Source: Curtobacterium pusillum
Lineage (GTDB): Bacteria > Actinomycetota > Actinomycetes > Actinomycetales > Microbacteriaceae
Direction: 5' to 3'
NCBI RefSeq assembly: GCF_013359865.1
Contig: NZ_JABMCE010000062.1
Location: 31,888-95,887 of the forward strand
Length of the DNA stretch: 64,000 nt
Part shown: positions 19,306-27,499 of the stretch, one piece after another
Layout of the letters: each line of letters starts with the position of its first letter
How positions within the stretch are numbered: the first letter of the stretch is position 1
Notes under the pieces: generated by a model
What the model was told of the DNA's origin: nothing
Databases searched by the model: none
Seen by the model: the letters and a program-made list of their open reading frames with translations, nothing else
Program-made: the position numbers and the translations under genes

Positions 19306-20279
19306 CAGCCCTTCACCCCGCCCTCTTCGACGCCCTTGAAGAAGAAGCGCTGCAGGACGGCGAAGATCACGGCGATCGGGATGAAGGCGATCATGGTGCC
19401 GGCCGCGATCATGCGCTGGTCGGTGGCGAACGTGCCCTGGAGGTACTGCAGACCGACCGTGAGGGTGAGGTTCTCCGGGGACTGCAGGACGATGAGCGGC
19501 CAGAGGAAGTCGTCCCACGCGCCGATGAACGAGAAGATCGCGATCACGGCGATGGTGCCCTGCACGGCGGGCAGCGAGATGTAGCGGAGCCGCTGCATCG
19601 CGTTGGCGCCGTCCATCACGGCGGCCTGGTCGATCTCCTCGGGGATCTGCCGGAACGCGTTGAACATGAGCAGCACGTTGAGCGCGGCGATCATGCCGGG
19701 CAGCGCGACGCCGACGAGGTTGTCGGCGAGGCCGAGGTCCTTCACGGTGACGAACTGGCTGATGATCGTCGCCTCGCCCGGTAGCACCAGGGTGGCGAGG
19801 AACAGGCCGAGGACGGCCTTCCGGAAGCGCCACTGCAGGCGGGCGAGGGCGAACCCGGCGAGCGTCGCGAACACGATGTTGCCGAACACGTCGATCGCGG
19901 CGACGAGCAGCGAGTTGCCGATGTAGCGCCAGACCGGGATCGCTGCAGCGACCTTGAGGTAGTTCTCGATCGTCGGCTGGGTCGGGATGAAGGACGGGTT
20001 CGCCGTGTAGATGTCCTCGCCGGCGCCCTTGAGCGAGGTGGACAGCTGCCAGAGGAACGGGCCGATCGTGATGAAGAGCACCACCACGAGCAGGACGTAG
20101 CGGATCACCTTCTCGCGGGTGGACATGACGCCCCAGACCTGGCGGCGCCGCTTCCGGCCGTCACCGCCCTGCCTGGAGGCGCGGCGTGCGCCCGTCGCTC
20201 CGCTCACATCGGGCGCGGGTGCGGCTGCGCCGGCGGCGCCCCCGATGACCGGTTCCGTGGTCGAGGTCGTGTTCGTCAC
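19305..20279 (-). CDS. Carbohydrate ABC transporter permease (MalG type)
   Basis: 324-aa inner-membrane subunit of a CUT1 sugar importer with six membrane helices and the EAA-type loop (EEIDQAAVMDGANAMQRLRYI). It has an unusual N-terminal cytoplasmic tail of about 50 residues before MSTREKVIRYVLLVVV; the tail is polar, and part of it (about 20171-20186) is a half REP-like element read in frame. GTG 20279 overlaps the previous permease by GTGA. A shorter start at the MSTREK methionine is possible, but the overlap supports the longer form. Confidence 0.88.
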   Translation of the reverse strand: MTNTTSTTEPVIGGAAGAAAPAPDVSGATGARRASRQGGDGRKRRRQVWGVMSTREKVIRYVLLVVVLFITIGPFLWQLSTSLKGAGEDIYTANPSFIPTQPTIENYLKVAAAIPVWRYIGNSLLVAAIDVFGNIVFATLAGFALARLQWRFRKAVLGLFLATLVLPGEATIISQFVTVKDLGLADNLVGVALPGMIAALNVLLMFNAFRQIPEEIDQAAVMDGANAMQRLRYISLPAVQGTIAVIAIFSFIGAWDDFLWPLIVLQSPENLTLTVGLQYLQGTFATDQRMIAAGTMIAFIPIAVIFAVLQRFFFKGVEEGGVKG

Positions 20280-21148
20280 TTGTCCGCCTTGCTGTTCATC
20301 CGCGCGAGCGCGAGCATCGGGATGAGCGTCACGACGAAGAGCAGGAGGCTCAGGGCGGACGCGTAGCCGAGGTTGCCGGTGAAGCCGCGGGCGTACTGCT
20401 GGATGAGCATGACGAGGGAGTTGTCCTGCCCGCCCGGTCCACCCGTGCCGTTGGTGAGGATGTAGAGCTCGCTGAACACCCGGAGCGCGCTCACGCACAC
20501 GAGGATGCCGACGAGTGTCATCGTCCCGCGGACGCCCGGCATGGTGACCGACCAGAACCGACGCACGGAGCCGGCGCCGTCGAGGGCGGCCGCTTCGTGC
20601 AGGTCCTTGCCGACGTTCGCGAGTGCCGCGAGGAAGATGATCATGTAGTAGCCGAGGCCCTTCCACACCGTCAGGCTGATCGCGCTGATGAGCAGCAGCC
20701 ACCGGTCGGTGAGGAACGGGATGCCCGCGCCGCCGAGGGCCTTCACGATCTCGTTGATGACCCCGCGGTCGTCGAGGATCCAGGTCCAGATGAGCCCGAC
20801 GACCACCGCGGAGGCGATCACCGGGGTGTAGTAGGCCGTCCGGAAGAAGGCGATCCCGGGCAGCTTCTGCTGCACGAGCACCGCCATGAGGAGCGGGAGG
20901 ACCGTCAGCAGCGGCAGGCAGATCGCCATGTAGATGACGCTGTTGAGCAGCGCCTCCCACACCTGGGGATCCGCGAGCAGGGCCTCGAAGTTCCGGAAGC
21001 CGACCCACTGGCTGACGCCGCCGAGGGGGCTGGCGTTCGTGAACGACAGCCGCACGGTGTTGATCGACGGCCAGAGGCTGAACCCGACGAGCCAGACGAG
21101 TGCCGGCAGGACGAGCAACCAGGGGGTGAACCAGCGGTTCGCGCGCAT
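20276..21148 (-). CDS. Carbohydrate ABC transporter permease (MalF type)
   Basis: 290-aa partner permease. Six membrane helices, and the conserved coupling loop LHEAAALDGAGSVRRFWSVT. AGGAGG lies 6 nt before ATG 21148. It follows the binding protein gene by 27 nt. No ATPase subunit is in the window, so the importer probably uses a shared MsiK-like ATPase coded elsewhere, as is common for CUT1 systems of actinobacteria. Confidence 0.93.
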   Translation of the reverse strand: MRANRWFTPWLLVLPALVWLVGFSLWPSINTVRLSFTNASPLGGVSQWVGFRNFEALLADPQVWEALLNSVIYMAICLPLLTVLPLLMAVLVQQKLPGIAFFRTAYYTPVIASAVVVGLIWTWILDDRGVINEIVKALGGAGIPFLTDRWLLLISAISLTVWKGLGYYMIIFLAALANVGKDLHEAAALDGAGSVRRFWSVTMPGVRGTMTLVGILVCVSALRVFSELYILTNGTGGPGGQDNSLVMLIQQYARGFTGNLGYASALSLLLFVVTLIPMLALARMNSKADK

Positions 21149-21175
21149 GACGGTCCTCCTGTTCCGATGCGCCGA

Positions 21176-22471
21176 CTAGCCGTTGGCCAGCAGGCTGTTC
21201 ATCTTGGTCTGGGCCGTCTGCAGCGCCTTCTCCGGCGTCACCTGGCCCTTCATCGCGAGGGCGATCTGCTGGTCGAGGAAGTCCGTCATCGCGGAGTTCG
21301 CCTCGACCGGGTTGAGCACCTTCGCCTTCTTGAGCGCCTCGTTCGCGAGCACGCGGGCCTTGCCGTTCACGGTGCCGTCGTCCTTCGAGAAGTACGGGTC
21401 GGACTGCGACGACGTGGTCGACGGGAAGATGTTCACGAGGTGTGCGAACGCCTCCTGGTTCTTCGCGTTCGTCATGAACTTCGCGAAGGCCTCTGCCGTG
21501 GCGAGGTGCTTCGACTTGCTCGAAACGGACAGGCCCTGCACGTAGAGCGGCGGGGTGTCGAGCGCCGGGCTCACGGTCACCTTGCCCTTGAGCGACGGGT
21601 TGTTCTTCTCGAAGTCGGCGAGCGACGTCGCGCCACCGGTCGTCCACGCGACCTTGGCCTGCGTGAACAGGGTGGAGTTGCCGAGGTAGTCGCTGTTGAG
21701 GACGTTGGAGGGCATGTAGCCGTCCTGGTAGGCGGTCTTGTACCGGTCGATCAGGTCGGCCGCCTTCGAGGAGTCGGCGAAGGTGAACTTCGTGCCGTCC
21801 GAGTTGAGCACCTTGACGCCGGCGAGGGTGAAGTCGCCGAGCCCGGGCTTCCGGCTCATGAGGTAGTCGGTCGGGCAGTTGTCGTGCATGGTCTTCGCCT
21901 GCGTGAACAGGTCGTCGGTGGTCTTCGGCGGGTTGTCCGCGTCGAGCCCGCACTTCGCGAACATGTCGCTGTTCCAGTAGTCGACGTCGGTGTTGAGGTA
22001 CCACGGGTACCCGTACGTGCCGTCGAGACCCTTGTACTCGTACGAGTCGAGCGCGCCGGAGACGTAGGTGCTCGCCAGCTTCGAGTCGTCCTTCGACACG
22101 TCCTGCAGGTACCCGCGCTTGGCGAGCGGCAGGGCGATGTCCGGCGGGAGGTTGATGACGTCCGGCAGCGTGTTGGACGACGCCTGGCTGAGCACCTTGT
22201 CGGCGTAGCCGTCGCCGGGCTGGTCCTGCAGCTTGACCTTCGCGTCCGGGTGGGCCTTCTCGAAGTCCTTGATGACCCCGTTGAGGTAGTCGGTGTAGGT
22301 CGGCGTGAGCGCCCAGGTCTGCAGGGTGATGGTGCCGCTGATGTCCCCGCCCCCTGCGCCGCTCGAGCCGCTGCTGCCGCCCGAGCAGCCGGTCAGGACG
22401 AGCGCGGTCGCAGCCGCGGTGGCGAGCAGCGCGACCGCGCGGCCCTTCGTCACTCGTGTCGTGGTCCTCAT
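21176..22471 (-). CDS. Sugar ABC transporter substrate-binding lipoprotein
   Basis: 431-aa extracellular binding protein. Lipoprotein signal: VALLATAAATALVLTGCSGG, with the lipid cysteine at about residue 29. The mature protein is a family 1 oligosaccharide-binding fold (LQTWALTPTYTDYLNGVIKD, later LDTPPLYVQGLSVSS). ATG 22471 is chosen because AAGGAG stands 9 nt upstream; a start 7 codons earlier lacks one. First gene of the five-gene operon that ends with GH38. Given the enzymes, the ligand is probably an N-glycan or mannose-GlcNAc fragment; that is inference. Confidence 0.93.
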   Translation of the reverse strand: MRTTTRVTKGRAVALLATAAATALVLTGCSGGSSGSSGAGGGDISGTITLQTWALTPTYTDYLNGVIKDFEKAHPDAKVKLQDQPGDGYADKVLSQASSNTLPDVINLPPDIALPLAKRGYLQDVSKDDSKLASTYVSGALDSYEYKGLDGTYGYPWYLNTDVDYWNSDMFAKCGLDADNPPKTTDDLFTQAKTMHDNCPTDYLMSRKPGLGDFTLAGVKVLNSDGTKFTFADSSKAADLIDRYKTAYQDGYMPSNVLNSDYLGNSTLFTQAKVAWTTGGATSLADFEKNNPSLKGKVTVSPALDTPPLYVQGLSVSSKSKHLATAEAFAKFMTNAKNQEAFAHLVNIFPSTTSSQSDPYFSKDDGTVNGKARVLANEALKKAKVLNPVEANSAMTDFLDQQIALAMKGQVTPEKALQTAQTKMNSLLANG

Positions 22472-22495
22472 GGGATCTGACTCCTTCGTCATCCG

Positions 22496-22568
22496 CTGAA
22501 CCGGTTCAGTTCCTGTCGCCGAACCGGTCGAATGCAGCGATGCTGGCGAACTAAAGCGCTATAGTCAA
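22496..22568. promoter_or_regulatory. Divergent promoter with three LacI-type operators
   Basis: Operator 1 is the perfect palindrome CTGAACCGGTTCAG (22496-22509); operator 2 is a weaker copy around CGAACCGGTCGAA (22520-22532); operator 3 is ACTAAAGCGCTATAGT (22550-22565), seven of eight positions symmetric. Plus strand: TATAGT (22560-22565) is 7 nt before the lacI GTG. Minus strand: -35 TTGACT (22563-22568), 17-nt spacer, -10 CAGCAT (22540-22545). Operator 3 therefore covers the lacI -10 and the operon -35 at once, and operators 1 and 2 lie in the operon leader. Confidence 0.8.
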
Positions 22569-22572
22569 GTCC

Positions 22573-23604
22573 GTGCCCAAGAACCGTCGCACGACGATCG
22601 CCGACATCGCCGCGCGCGCCGGTGTGTCCATCAGCGCGGTCTCGTTCGCGCTCAACGACCGCCCGGGGGTGTCCGACGAGACCCGCGCGCGGGTCCGTGC
22701 CGTCGCCCGGGAACTCGACTGGCAACCGCACACCGCGGCGCGTGCCCTCGGTGGCGCGAAGGCCGGGTCGATCGGCTTCGTCCTCAACCGGCCGGCGCGG
22801 ACGCTCGGCACCGAGTCGTTCTTCGGCGACCTCATCTCGGGCATCCAGCTCGGACTCGCCGGCAGTCACGTCGGCATGAACCTCCTCGTCGCGCGGGACG
22901 CCGTCGAGGAGCTCGAGACCTACCGGGACTGGTGGCGCGGGCACCGGGTCGACGGCGTGATCGTGATCGATCCCCGCCGTGACGACGACCGGCTCGCCCT
23001 GCTGGCGGAACTCGGGATGCCGACCGTGATCGTCGGGTCGCACCCCTCCGCCGAGGGCGCCGCGCCCAGCGTCTGGATCGACGACTCGGACGCGACCGAC
23101 ACCGTGCTGCGGTACCTGCACGCACTCGGCCACCGGCGGATCGCGCACGTCGCCGGCCGGCCCGAGTTCGAGCACACAGCGATGCGGATCGATCGTGTGC
23201 GGGCGTTCACCGGGGCGGAGGGACTCGAGGAGACCGAGTCGATCCCGACCGACTACTCCGCCGAGGCGGGGGCGAGTGCGACGCGGACGCTGCTCTCCCG
23301 GGCCGTCCGGCCGACTGCGATCGTGTACGACAACGACGTGCTGGCGGTTGCCGGCCTCGGCGTCGCGAGCGAGATGGGCGTCGCGGTGCCGGGGGACGTC
23401 TCGATCGTGTCGTTCGACGACTCGGCGATGATCCGGCTGGTCCGGCCGTCGATCACCTCCTTGACGCGCGACACCGTGGAGCTCGGGCAGCGGGCGGCGA
23501 CCCTCCTGCGCGAGCAGATCGACGCCGGCGCTCCGCTTCCGTCACGCCCGGGACCGTCCCTGACCCTGAGCGTCCGCGAGTCGACCGGCCGAGCCCGCCC
23601 CTGA
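22573..23604 (+). CDS. LacI family transcriptional regulator
   Basis: 343-aa repressor with the N-terminal LacI helix-turn-helix (TIADIAARAGVSISAVSFAL) and hinge helix (ARALGG), then a periplasmic-binding-protein-like sugar domain ending in the usual SITSLTRDTVELGQRA. GTG 22573 is used because the TATAGT box lies 7 nt upstream (leaderless). It is divergent from the importer-hydrolase operon and the three palindromes between them are its probable sites, so it should repress the operon and itself until an N-glycan or mannoside sugar binds. Confidence 0.93.
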   Translation: MPKNRRTTIADIAARAGVSISAVSFALNDRPGVSDETRARVRAVARELDWQPHTAARALGGAKAGSIGFVLNRPARTLGTESFFGDLISGIQLGLAGSHVGMNLLVARDAVEELETYRDWWRGHRVDGVIVIDPRRDDDRLALLAELGMPTVIVGSHPSAEGAAPSVWIDDSDATDTVLRYLHALGHRRIAHVAGRPEFEHTAMRIDRVRAFTGAEGLEETESIPTDYSAEAGASATRTLLSRAVRPTAIVYDNDVLAVAGLGVASEMGVAVPGDVSIVSFDDSAMIRLVRPSITSLTRDTVELGQRAATLLREQIDAGAPLPSRPGPSLTLSVRESTGRARP

Positions 23605-23659
23605 CCGCTCTCGACACGCCGGTCATGGATCGCGGGTGTCCACCGGCGACGCGGCCGAC

Positions 23660-23694
23660 TTGACGCCGATTCGAACACACGTTCGAATACTGTC
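23660..23694 (+). promoter_or_regulatory. SOS (LexA) box in a leaderless promoter
   Basis: TTCGAACACACGTTCGAA (23670-23687) is a perfect palindrome and fits the actinobacterial LexA site TCGAACNNNNGTTCGA exactly. It lies in a promoter with -35 TTGACG (23660-23665), 17-nt spacer and -10 TCGAAT (23683-23688), whose transcript would begin at the GTG at 23695. LexA bound here would block the -10. Confidence 0.85.
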
Positions 23695-24018
23695 GTGGGA
23701 AGGCGTCGCGAGGACCGGTGGCAGCCCCCGGAGCACCCGGAGGTCGAACGTCCGCGCGCGTACTCCCTGTCCGAGGACGCCCGCGGCCCCGACGTCTGCC
23801 ACGCCGTCACCCCCGTGCCGGTGTGGGCCTGGATCCAGTTCCCCTCGTTCCACGTCCGGGTGAAGGCCTTCGCGAAGAGCTGGACCCGCGACGCCGTGCT
23901 CGTCGAGTGGGCGCAGTTCGGGCAGCAGGCGAACGCGTGGGTGTGGCGCTCCGCCGTGAAGCACCGCACCCTGCGCGCGGACGTCAGCAGGCGCAGTCCG
24001 GAGAACGCACCGCATTGA
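23695..24018 (+). CDS. SOS-controlled small protein of unknown function (107 aa)
   Basis: Reads VGRRREDRWQPPEHPEVERP at the start and then a tryptophan-rich core (VPVWAWIQFPSFHVRVKAFA, DAVLVEWAQFGQQANAWVWR). No signal peptide, membrane helix or catalytic motif. The GTG is 6 nt after the -10 box, matching a leaderless message, and is under a perfect LexA box, so DNA damage should switch it on. Small proteins of this kind stand near mutasome genes (imuA'-imuB-dnaE2) in relatives as far as I recall, but no such gene is here. A role in damage tolerance is inference. Confidence 0.7.
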   Translation: MGRRREDRWQPPEHPEVERPRAYSLSEDARGPDVCHAVTPVPVWAWIQFPSFHVRVKAFAKSWTRDAVLVEWAQFGQQANAWVWRSAVKHRTLRADVSRRSPENAPH

Positions 24019-24119
24019 CTTCCCCTGACAGGACGACGATGGTTGAGAGAACACCGGTACGACGAGCAACTCGACGATCGAGACACTCGATCCGAATGCT
24101 GGAACTGGGAGGAGGCACC

Positions 24120-24272
24120 GTGAAGAAGAGCGAGGTGCCGTCCTGGGTCGCCCACGTGCTCACGCCGCCCGAGGTCATCGCGGCGTACGTCGAACGACGA
24201 GTCAACGACCCGTCGCTCCTGACGGGCGAGCGGTCGGAACCCACGTACGCGGATTTCCTCTGCGACGAGTAG
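24120..24272 (+). CDS. Very small protein (50 aa), companion of the SOS gene
   Basis: GTG with the strong ribosome site GGGAGGAGG 5 nt upstream. Sequence VKKSEVPSWVAHVLTPPEVI ... RSEPTYADFLCDE, soluble, no known motif. It is 101 nt after the SOS-controlled gene in the same direction and is followed at once by a REP-like palindrome that could end the transcript, so the two may form one damage-induced unit. Function unknown. Confidence 0.55.
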   Translation: MKKSEVPSWVAHVLTPPEVIAAYVERRVNDPSLLTGERSEPTYADFLCDE

Positions 24273-24281
24273 ACGGGTCTT

Positions 24282-24335
24282 CCTGGAGGCGCGGACCGCG
24301 TTCCGTCGTCACGGAACGGAATCCGCGCCTCCAGG
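24282..24335. repeat. REP-like palindrome at convergent gene ends
   Basis: Outer arms CCTGGAGGCGCGGA (24282-24295) and TCCGCGCCTCCAGG (24322-24335) with a second inner stem TTCCGT/ACGGAA (24301-24306, 24311-24316). It lies after the 50-aa gene, and its right half overlaps the last codons of the EamA gene on the other strand. Confidence 0.85.
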
Positions 24336-25199
24336 CCCACGGCCGCGCTCGCGTCGTCCGGACAGCGTCACCCCGACGCTCGCCGCGGTGACGCACCCGA
24401 GCGCCACGATCTCGAGCGGCGCGAGGCCCTCGCGCAGGATCGCCAGGCCCGCGAGGGCCGCGATCGCCGGCCCGAGGCTCTGCAACACCCCGAACACCCG
24501 GGTCGGCATCCGGCGGAGTGCGAGCATCTCCAGCGCGTAGGGCAGCACGCTCGACAGCACGGCGACGCCGCCGAACACCAGGAGCAGCACCGGTTCGCGC
24601 ACGACCCCGTCGACGGCGGACCGGAGCCCGAACGGCAGCGACACGAGCATCGCGACGAGCATCGACACCGCGAGGCCGTCGACACCGGGGATCGCCGCGC
24701 CGACGTGCCGGTTCATGACGATGTACCCGGCCCAACACGCCGCGGCGAGGACGGCGAACACCACGCCGGAGACCGCGGTCACCGCTGCCGGGCCCACCCC
24801 GAGCAGCACCACCCCGGCGAGCGCGAGCACCGCCCAGAGGACGTCCCGCCACCGCCGGGTGTGCGCGAGGGAGAGGGTGAGCGGCCCGAGGAACTCGATG
24901 GTCACCGCGATGCCGATCGGGATGCTCGCGAACGCCACGTAGATGAAGACGTTCATGCCGCCGAGCGCCAGTCCGAGGCCGATCGCACCGAGCCACTGCG
25001 CCCGGTTCCAGCGCCGGACCCGCGGACGGACGACGAGCGCGAGGACGACGGCGCCGATCACGAGGCGGAGCGTGGCGGCCCCGACCGAGCCGACGTCGTC
25101 GAACCGGGTCTTCGCGATCGCCGCGCCGAGCTGGACGGACACCATCGCGGCGAGTGCGAGGACCGGCGCGGGGATCCTGCTCAACGGTGTTCCGCTCAA
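24309..25199 (-). CDS. EamA family transporter (RhtA-like exporter)
   Basis: 296-aa membrane protein with ten predicted helices in two EamA repeats; the second begins VVFAVLAAACWAGYIVMNRH. RhtA-like members export threonine/homoserine or related metabolites. The TTG start (25199) overlaps the response regulator stop as TTGA, so it is translated with the two-component genes. The last seven residues (GGADSVP) come from a REP-like palindrome. Substrate unknown. Confidence 0.85.
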   Translation of the reverse strand: MSGTPLSRIPAPVLALAAMVSVQLGAAIAKTRFDDVGSVGAATLRLVIGAVVLALVVRPRVRRWNRAQWLGAIGLGLALGGMNVFIYVAFASIPIGIAVTIEFLGPLTLSLAHTRRWRDVLWAVLALAGVVLLGVGPAAVTAVSGVVFAVLAAACWAGYIVMNRHVGAAIPGVDGLAVSMLVAMLVSLPFGLRSAVDGVVREPVLLLVFGGVAVLSSVLPYALEMLALRRMPTRVFGVLQSLGPAIAALAGLAILREGLAPLEIVALGCVTAASVGVTLSGRRERGRGPGGADSVP

Positions 25200-25858
25200 C
25201 CCAGGTAGGCCAGCACGGCCAGGACGCGACGGTGGTCCTCGCCCGTGTCCTCGAGCGCGAGCTTGCCGAAGATGCTCGACACGTGCTTCTCGACCGCGCC
25301 CGTCCCGATGACCAGTGCGCGGGCGATCGCGGCGTTCGTGCGCCCCTCGGCCATGAGTCCGAGCACCTCGCGCTCGCGCGGGGTGAGGGCCTCGAGCGGG
25401 TTGCGGCGGCGGCTCATCAGCTGCGTGACGACCTCGGGATCGAGCACGGTGCCTCCGGCGGCGATCCGGCGGACGGCGTCGTCGATCTCCTCGAGCCGGG
25501 TGACGCGGTCCTTCAGCAGGTACCCGATGCCCGTCGCGCCGGCGGCGAGGACGTCCTCGGCGTAGGTGGCCTCGACGTACTGGGAGAGCAGGAGGACCCC
25601 GGTGCGCGGTGCCAGGCGGCGGGTCTCGACGGCCGCGCGGACACCCTCGTCCGTGAAGGTCGGCGGCATCCGCACGTCCATCACGACGACGTCGGGGGCG
25701 TGCTCGGGGAGCGTCGCGAGGAACGAGTCCGCGTCGGAGTACTGCCCGACGACGTCGATCCCGGCTTCGTCGAGCACCCGCGAGAGCCCTTCGCGCAGCA
25801 GGACGGCGTCGTCGACGACGACGGCCCGGATGCGTGCTGCATCCGGGCCGTCGCTCAT
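25196..25858 (-). CDS. Response regulator, NarL/LuxR type
   Basis: 220-aa two-component regulator. Receiver domain (residues 1-125) with phospho-acceptor aspartate at about 60 in VVVMDVRMPP and KDRV near 107; C-terminal LuxR helix-turn-helix LTPREREVLGLMAEGRTNAA. It lies 54 nt after its sensor kinase gene and overlaps the EamA gene, so export may be under this system. Targets unknown. Confidence 0.94.
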   Translation of the reverse strand: MSDGPDAARIRAVVVDDAVLLREGLSRVLDEAGIDVVGQYSDADSFLATLPEHAPDVVVMDVRMPPTFTDEGVRAAVETRRLAPRTGVLLLSQYVEATYAEDVLAAGATGIGYLLKDRVTRLEEIDDAVRRIAAGGTVLDPEVVTQLMSRRRNPLEALTPREREVLGLMAEGRTNAAIARALVIGTGAVEKHVSSIFGKLALEDTGEDHRRVLAVLAYLG

Positions 25859-25912
25859 GCCGACCAGCCTAGCGGGAGCCCGCGCGCTCCCGCGGAGTCA
25901 CCCCCCGCGGGG

Positions 25913-27403
25913 TCACGCCCGTGCGGTGGGCACGCCGTTCAGGGCGCCGAGCGGGATCCGCGCGGTGGCCTCGGTCGGGCCGCCCTCCGGGCTGGACACG
26001 GTGAGCTCGCCGTCGAGCGCGCGCATCCGGCCCATCAGCCCCTCGATGCCGTGACCCTCCTGCGGGCGGGCACCCCCGCGGCCGTCGTCGGTGACGCTGA
26101 CCGTGAGGTACCAGAGCCCCGAGGCGTCGACCACGAGACCGAGGTAGACCCCGGCGGTGGAGGCGCCGGCGTGCTTCGTGGTGTTCGTGAGGAGCTCGCT
26201 CACCGTGAAGTACACGTTGCGCTGGATCTCCGTCGCGAGCTCGAGCCCGTCGGGCAGGCGGACGTCGAGTCCGACCGGGATCGGCGTGCGGGCGACGAGG
26301 GCTTCGAGCGCGGCGACGAGACCACGGTCGAGCAGGATCGGCGGGGCGAACCCGCGGGACAGGGCGCGCAGTTCGTCGAGGGCGTCCTTGGCGTGCTCGG
26401 ACGCCTCGCCGATGAGCTGCTTCGCCTTCGCCGGGTCCTTGTCGAAGGCCCGCTCGGCGGCGGACAGGTCCATGCGCAGCCGGACGAGTCGCTGCTGGGG
26501 CCCGTCGTGCAGGTCACGCTCGATCTGGCGGAGCGCCTGCCCCTCGGCGGTCACCGCACCGGCACGGGAGGCCTGCAGACCGGCGACGCGCTGCTCGAGC
26601 TGTTCCGCGCGGAAGCCGCCGAGCAGGCCGAAGTCGATCCAGTAGTGGGCGAGGACGGAGCCGCGGGCCCAGAGCGGGAAGAGCGCGACCGAGGCGGCCA
26701 TGCTGACCGCGCACGCCAGGGCGCCGAGCGTCCACGCCCAGCTCTGGTCGAACTCCGCGTACGCCAACGCCTGGTTGATCTCCCAACCGTTCGCGAGCGC
26801 GGCGATGCCCGCGACGATCGGGCCGAAGAACCCGGCGAACAGGACCGCGCCGGCCCCCACGGTGCAGAGCGCCGCGAGCGGGTAGACGACCGCCGCGTGC
26901 AGCAGGTACAGCCAGTAGTGCGGGTTGGCGACCGCGGAGCCCGTACGCGTCCACCAGTTCTGCTGCCAGCGCGGCGTCCAGTCCACCGGACGGATCGGCC
27001 GACTGTCGGCCCACCCGATACGGAGCTTCTCGAACGCGCCGAGCCACCGCGCCACGAACAGTGCGATGAAGAACATCAGCAGCGTGAACGGGTTGAACAG
27101 GTCGTGCGAGCCGCCGCCGAAGATCGCCGCGGGGAACGCGAAGTACAGCGTGCAGAGGAGCACCGCCGTGAGCGCCATGTACCCGAAGTCACGCGGCAGG
27201 CGCTTCCAGGCGTCCCGGTAGAACGCACCGGCGGTCACGCCCGAACCAGACCCGGAGCCCGCGCTCGTTCCCGGCGGCGGGGTCGATGCCCAGGCGGGCG
27301 GCGTCTGGTGCGGCTGCGGGGGCATCGGTTCGGTGGCTCCTGGTGGGACGGAGTCGTTCAGCGGGACGGTCTCGGCCTGGTCGAGGCGGGCGGTGTCGGT
27401 CAT
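25913..27403 (-). CDS. Sensor histidine kinase (NarL-partner type)
   Basis: 496-aa kinase with a proline/glycine-rich cytoplasmic start, a membrane part of about five helices (YMALTAVLLCTLYFAFP and following), and the HisKA_3 dimer domain with phospho-histidine in IERDLHDGPQQRL (about residue 298). The ATPase domain has SELLTNTTKHA and DDGRGG. The membrane part resembles the sensor domain that often carries DUF1707/PspC-like kinases of actinobacteria, so it likely senses the cell envelope; that is an inference. Pairs with the regulator directly downstream. Confidence 0.93.
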   Translation of the reverse strand: MTDTARLDQAETVPLNDSVPPGATEPMPPQPHQTPPAWASTPPPGTSAGSGSGSGVTAGAFYRDAWKRLPRDFGYMALTAVLLCTLYFAFPAAIFGGGSHDLFNPFTLLMFFIALFVARWLGAFEKLRIGWADSRPIRPVDWTPRWQQNWWTRTGSAVANPHYWLYLLHAAVVYPLAALCTVGAGAVLFAGFFGPIVAGIAALANGWEINQALAYAEFDQSWAWTLGALACAVSMAASVALFPLWARGSVLAHYWIDFGLLGGFRAEQLEQRVAGLQASRAGAVTAEGQALRQIERDLHDGPQQRLVRLRMDLSAAERAFDKDPAKAKQLIGEASEHAKDALDELRALSRGFAPPILLDRGLVAALEALVARTPIPVGLDVRLPDGLELATEIQRNVYFTVSELLTNTTKHAGASTAGVYLGLVVDASGLWYLTVSVTDDGRGGARPQEGHGIEGLMGRMRALDGELTVSSPEGGPTEATARIPLGALNGVPTARA

Positions 27404-27499
27404 GACACCCAGCCTCGCGATCCGGGGCTCGTTCCCCCATCCTGCCCCCTCCCGAACCCGGGGTGGGGTTATCCCCCGCCTCCGAGTACCGTGGATTGC

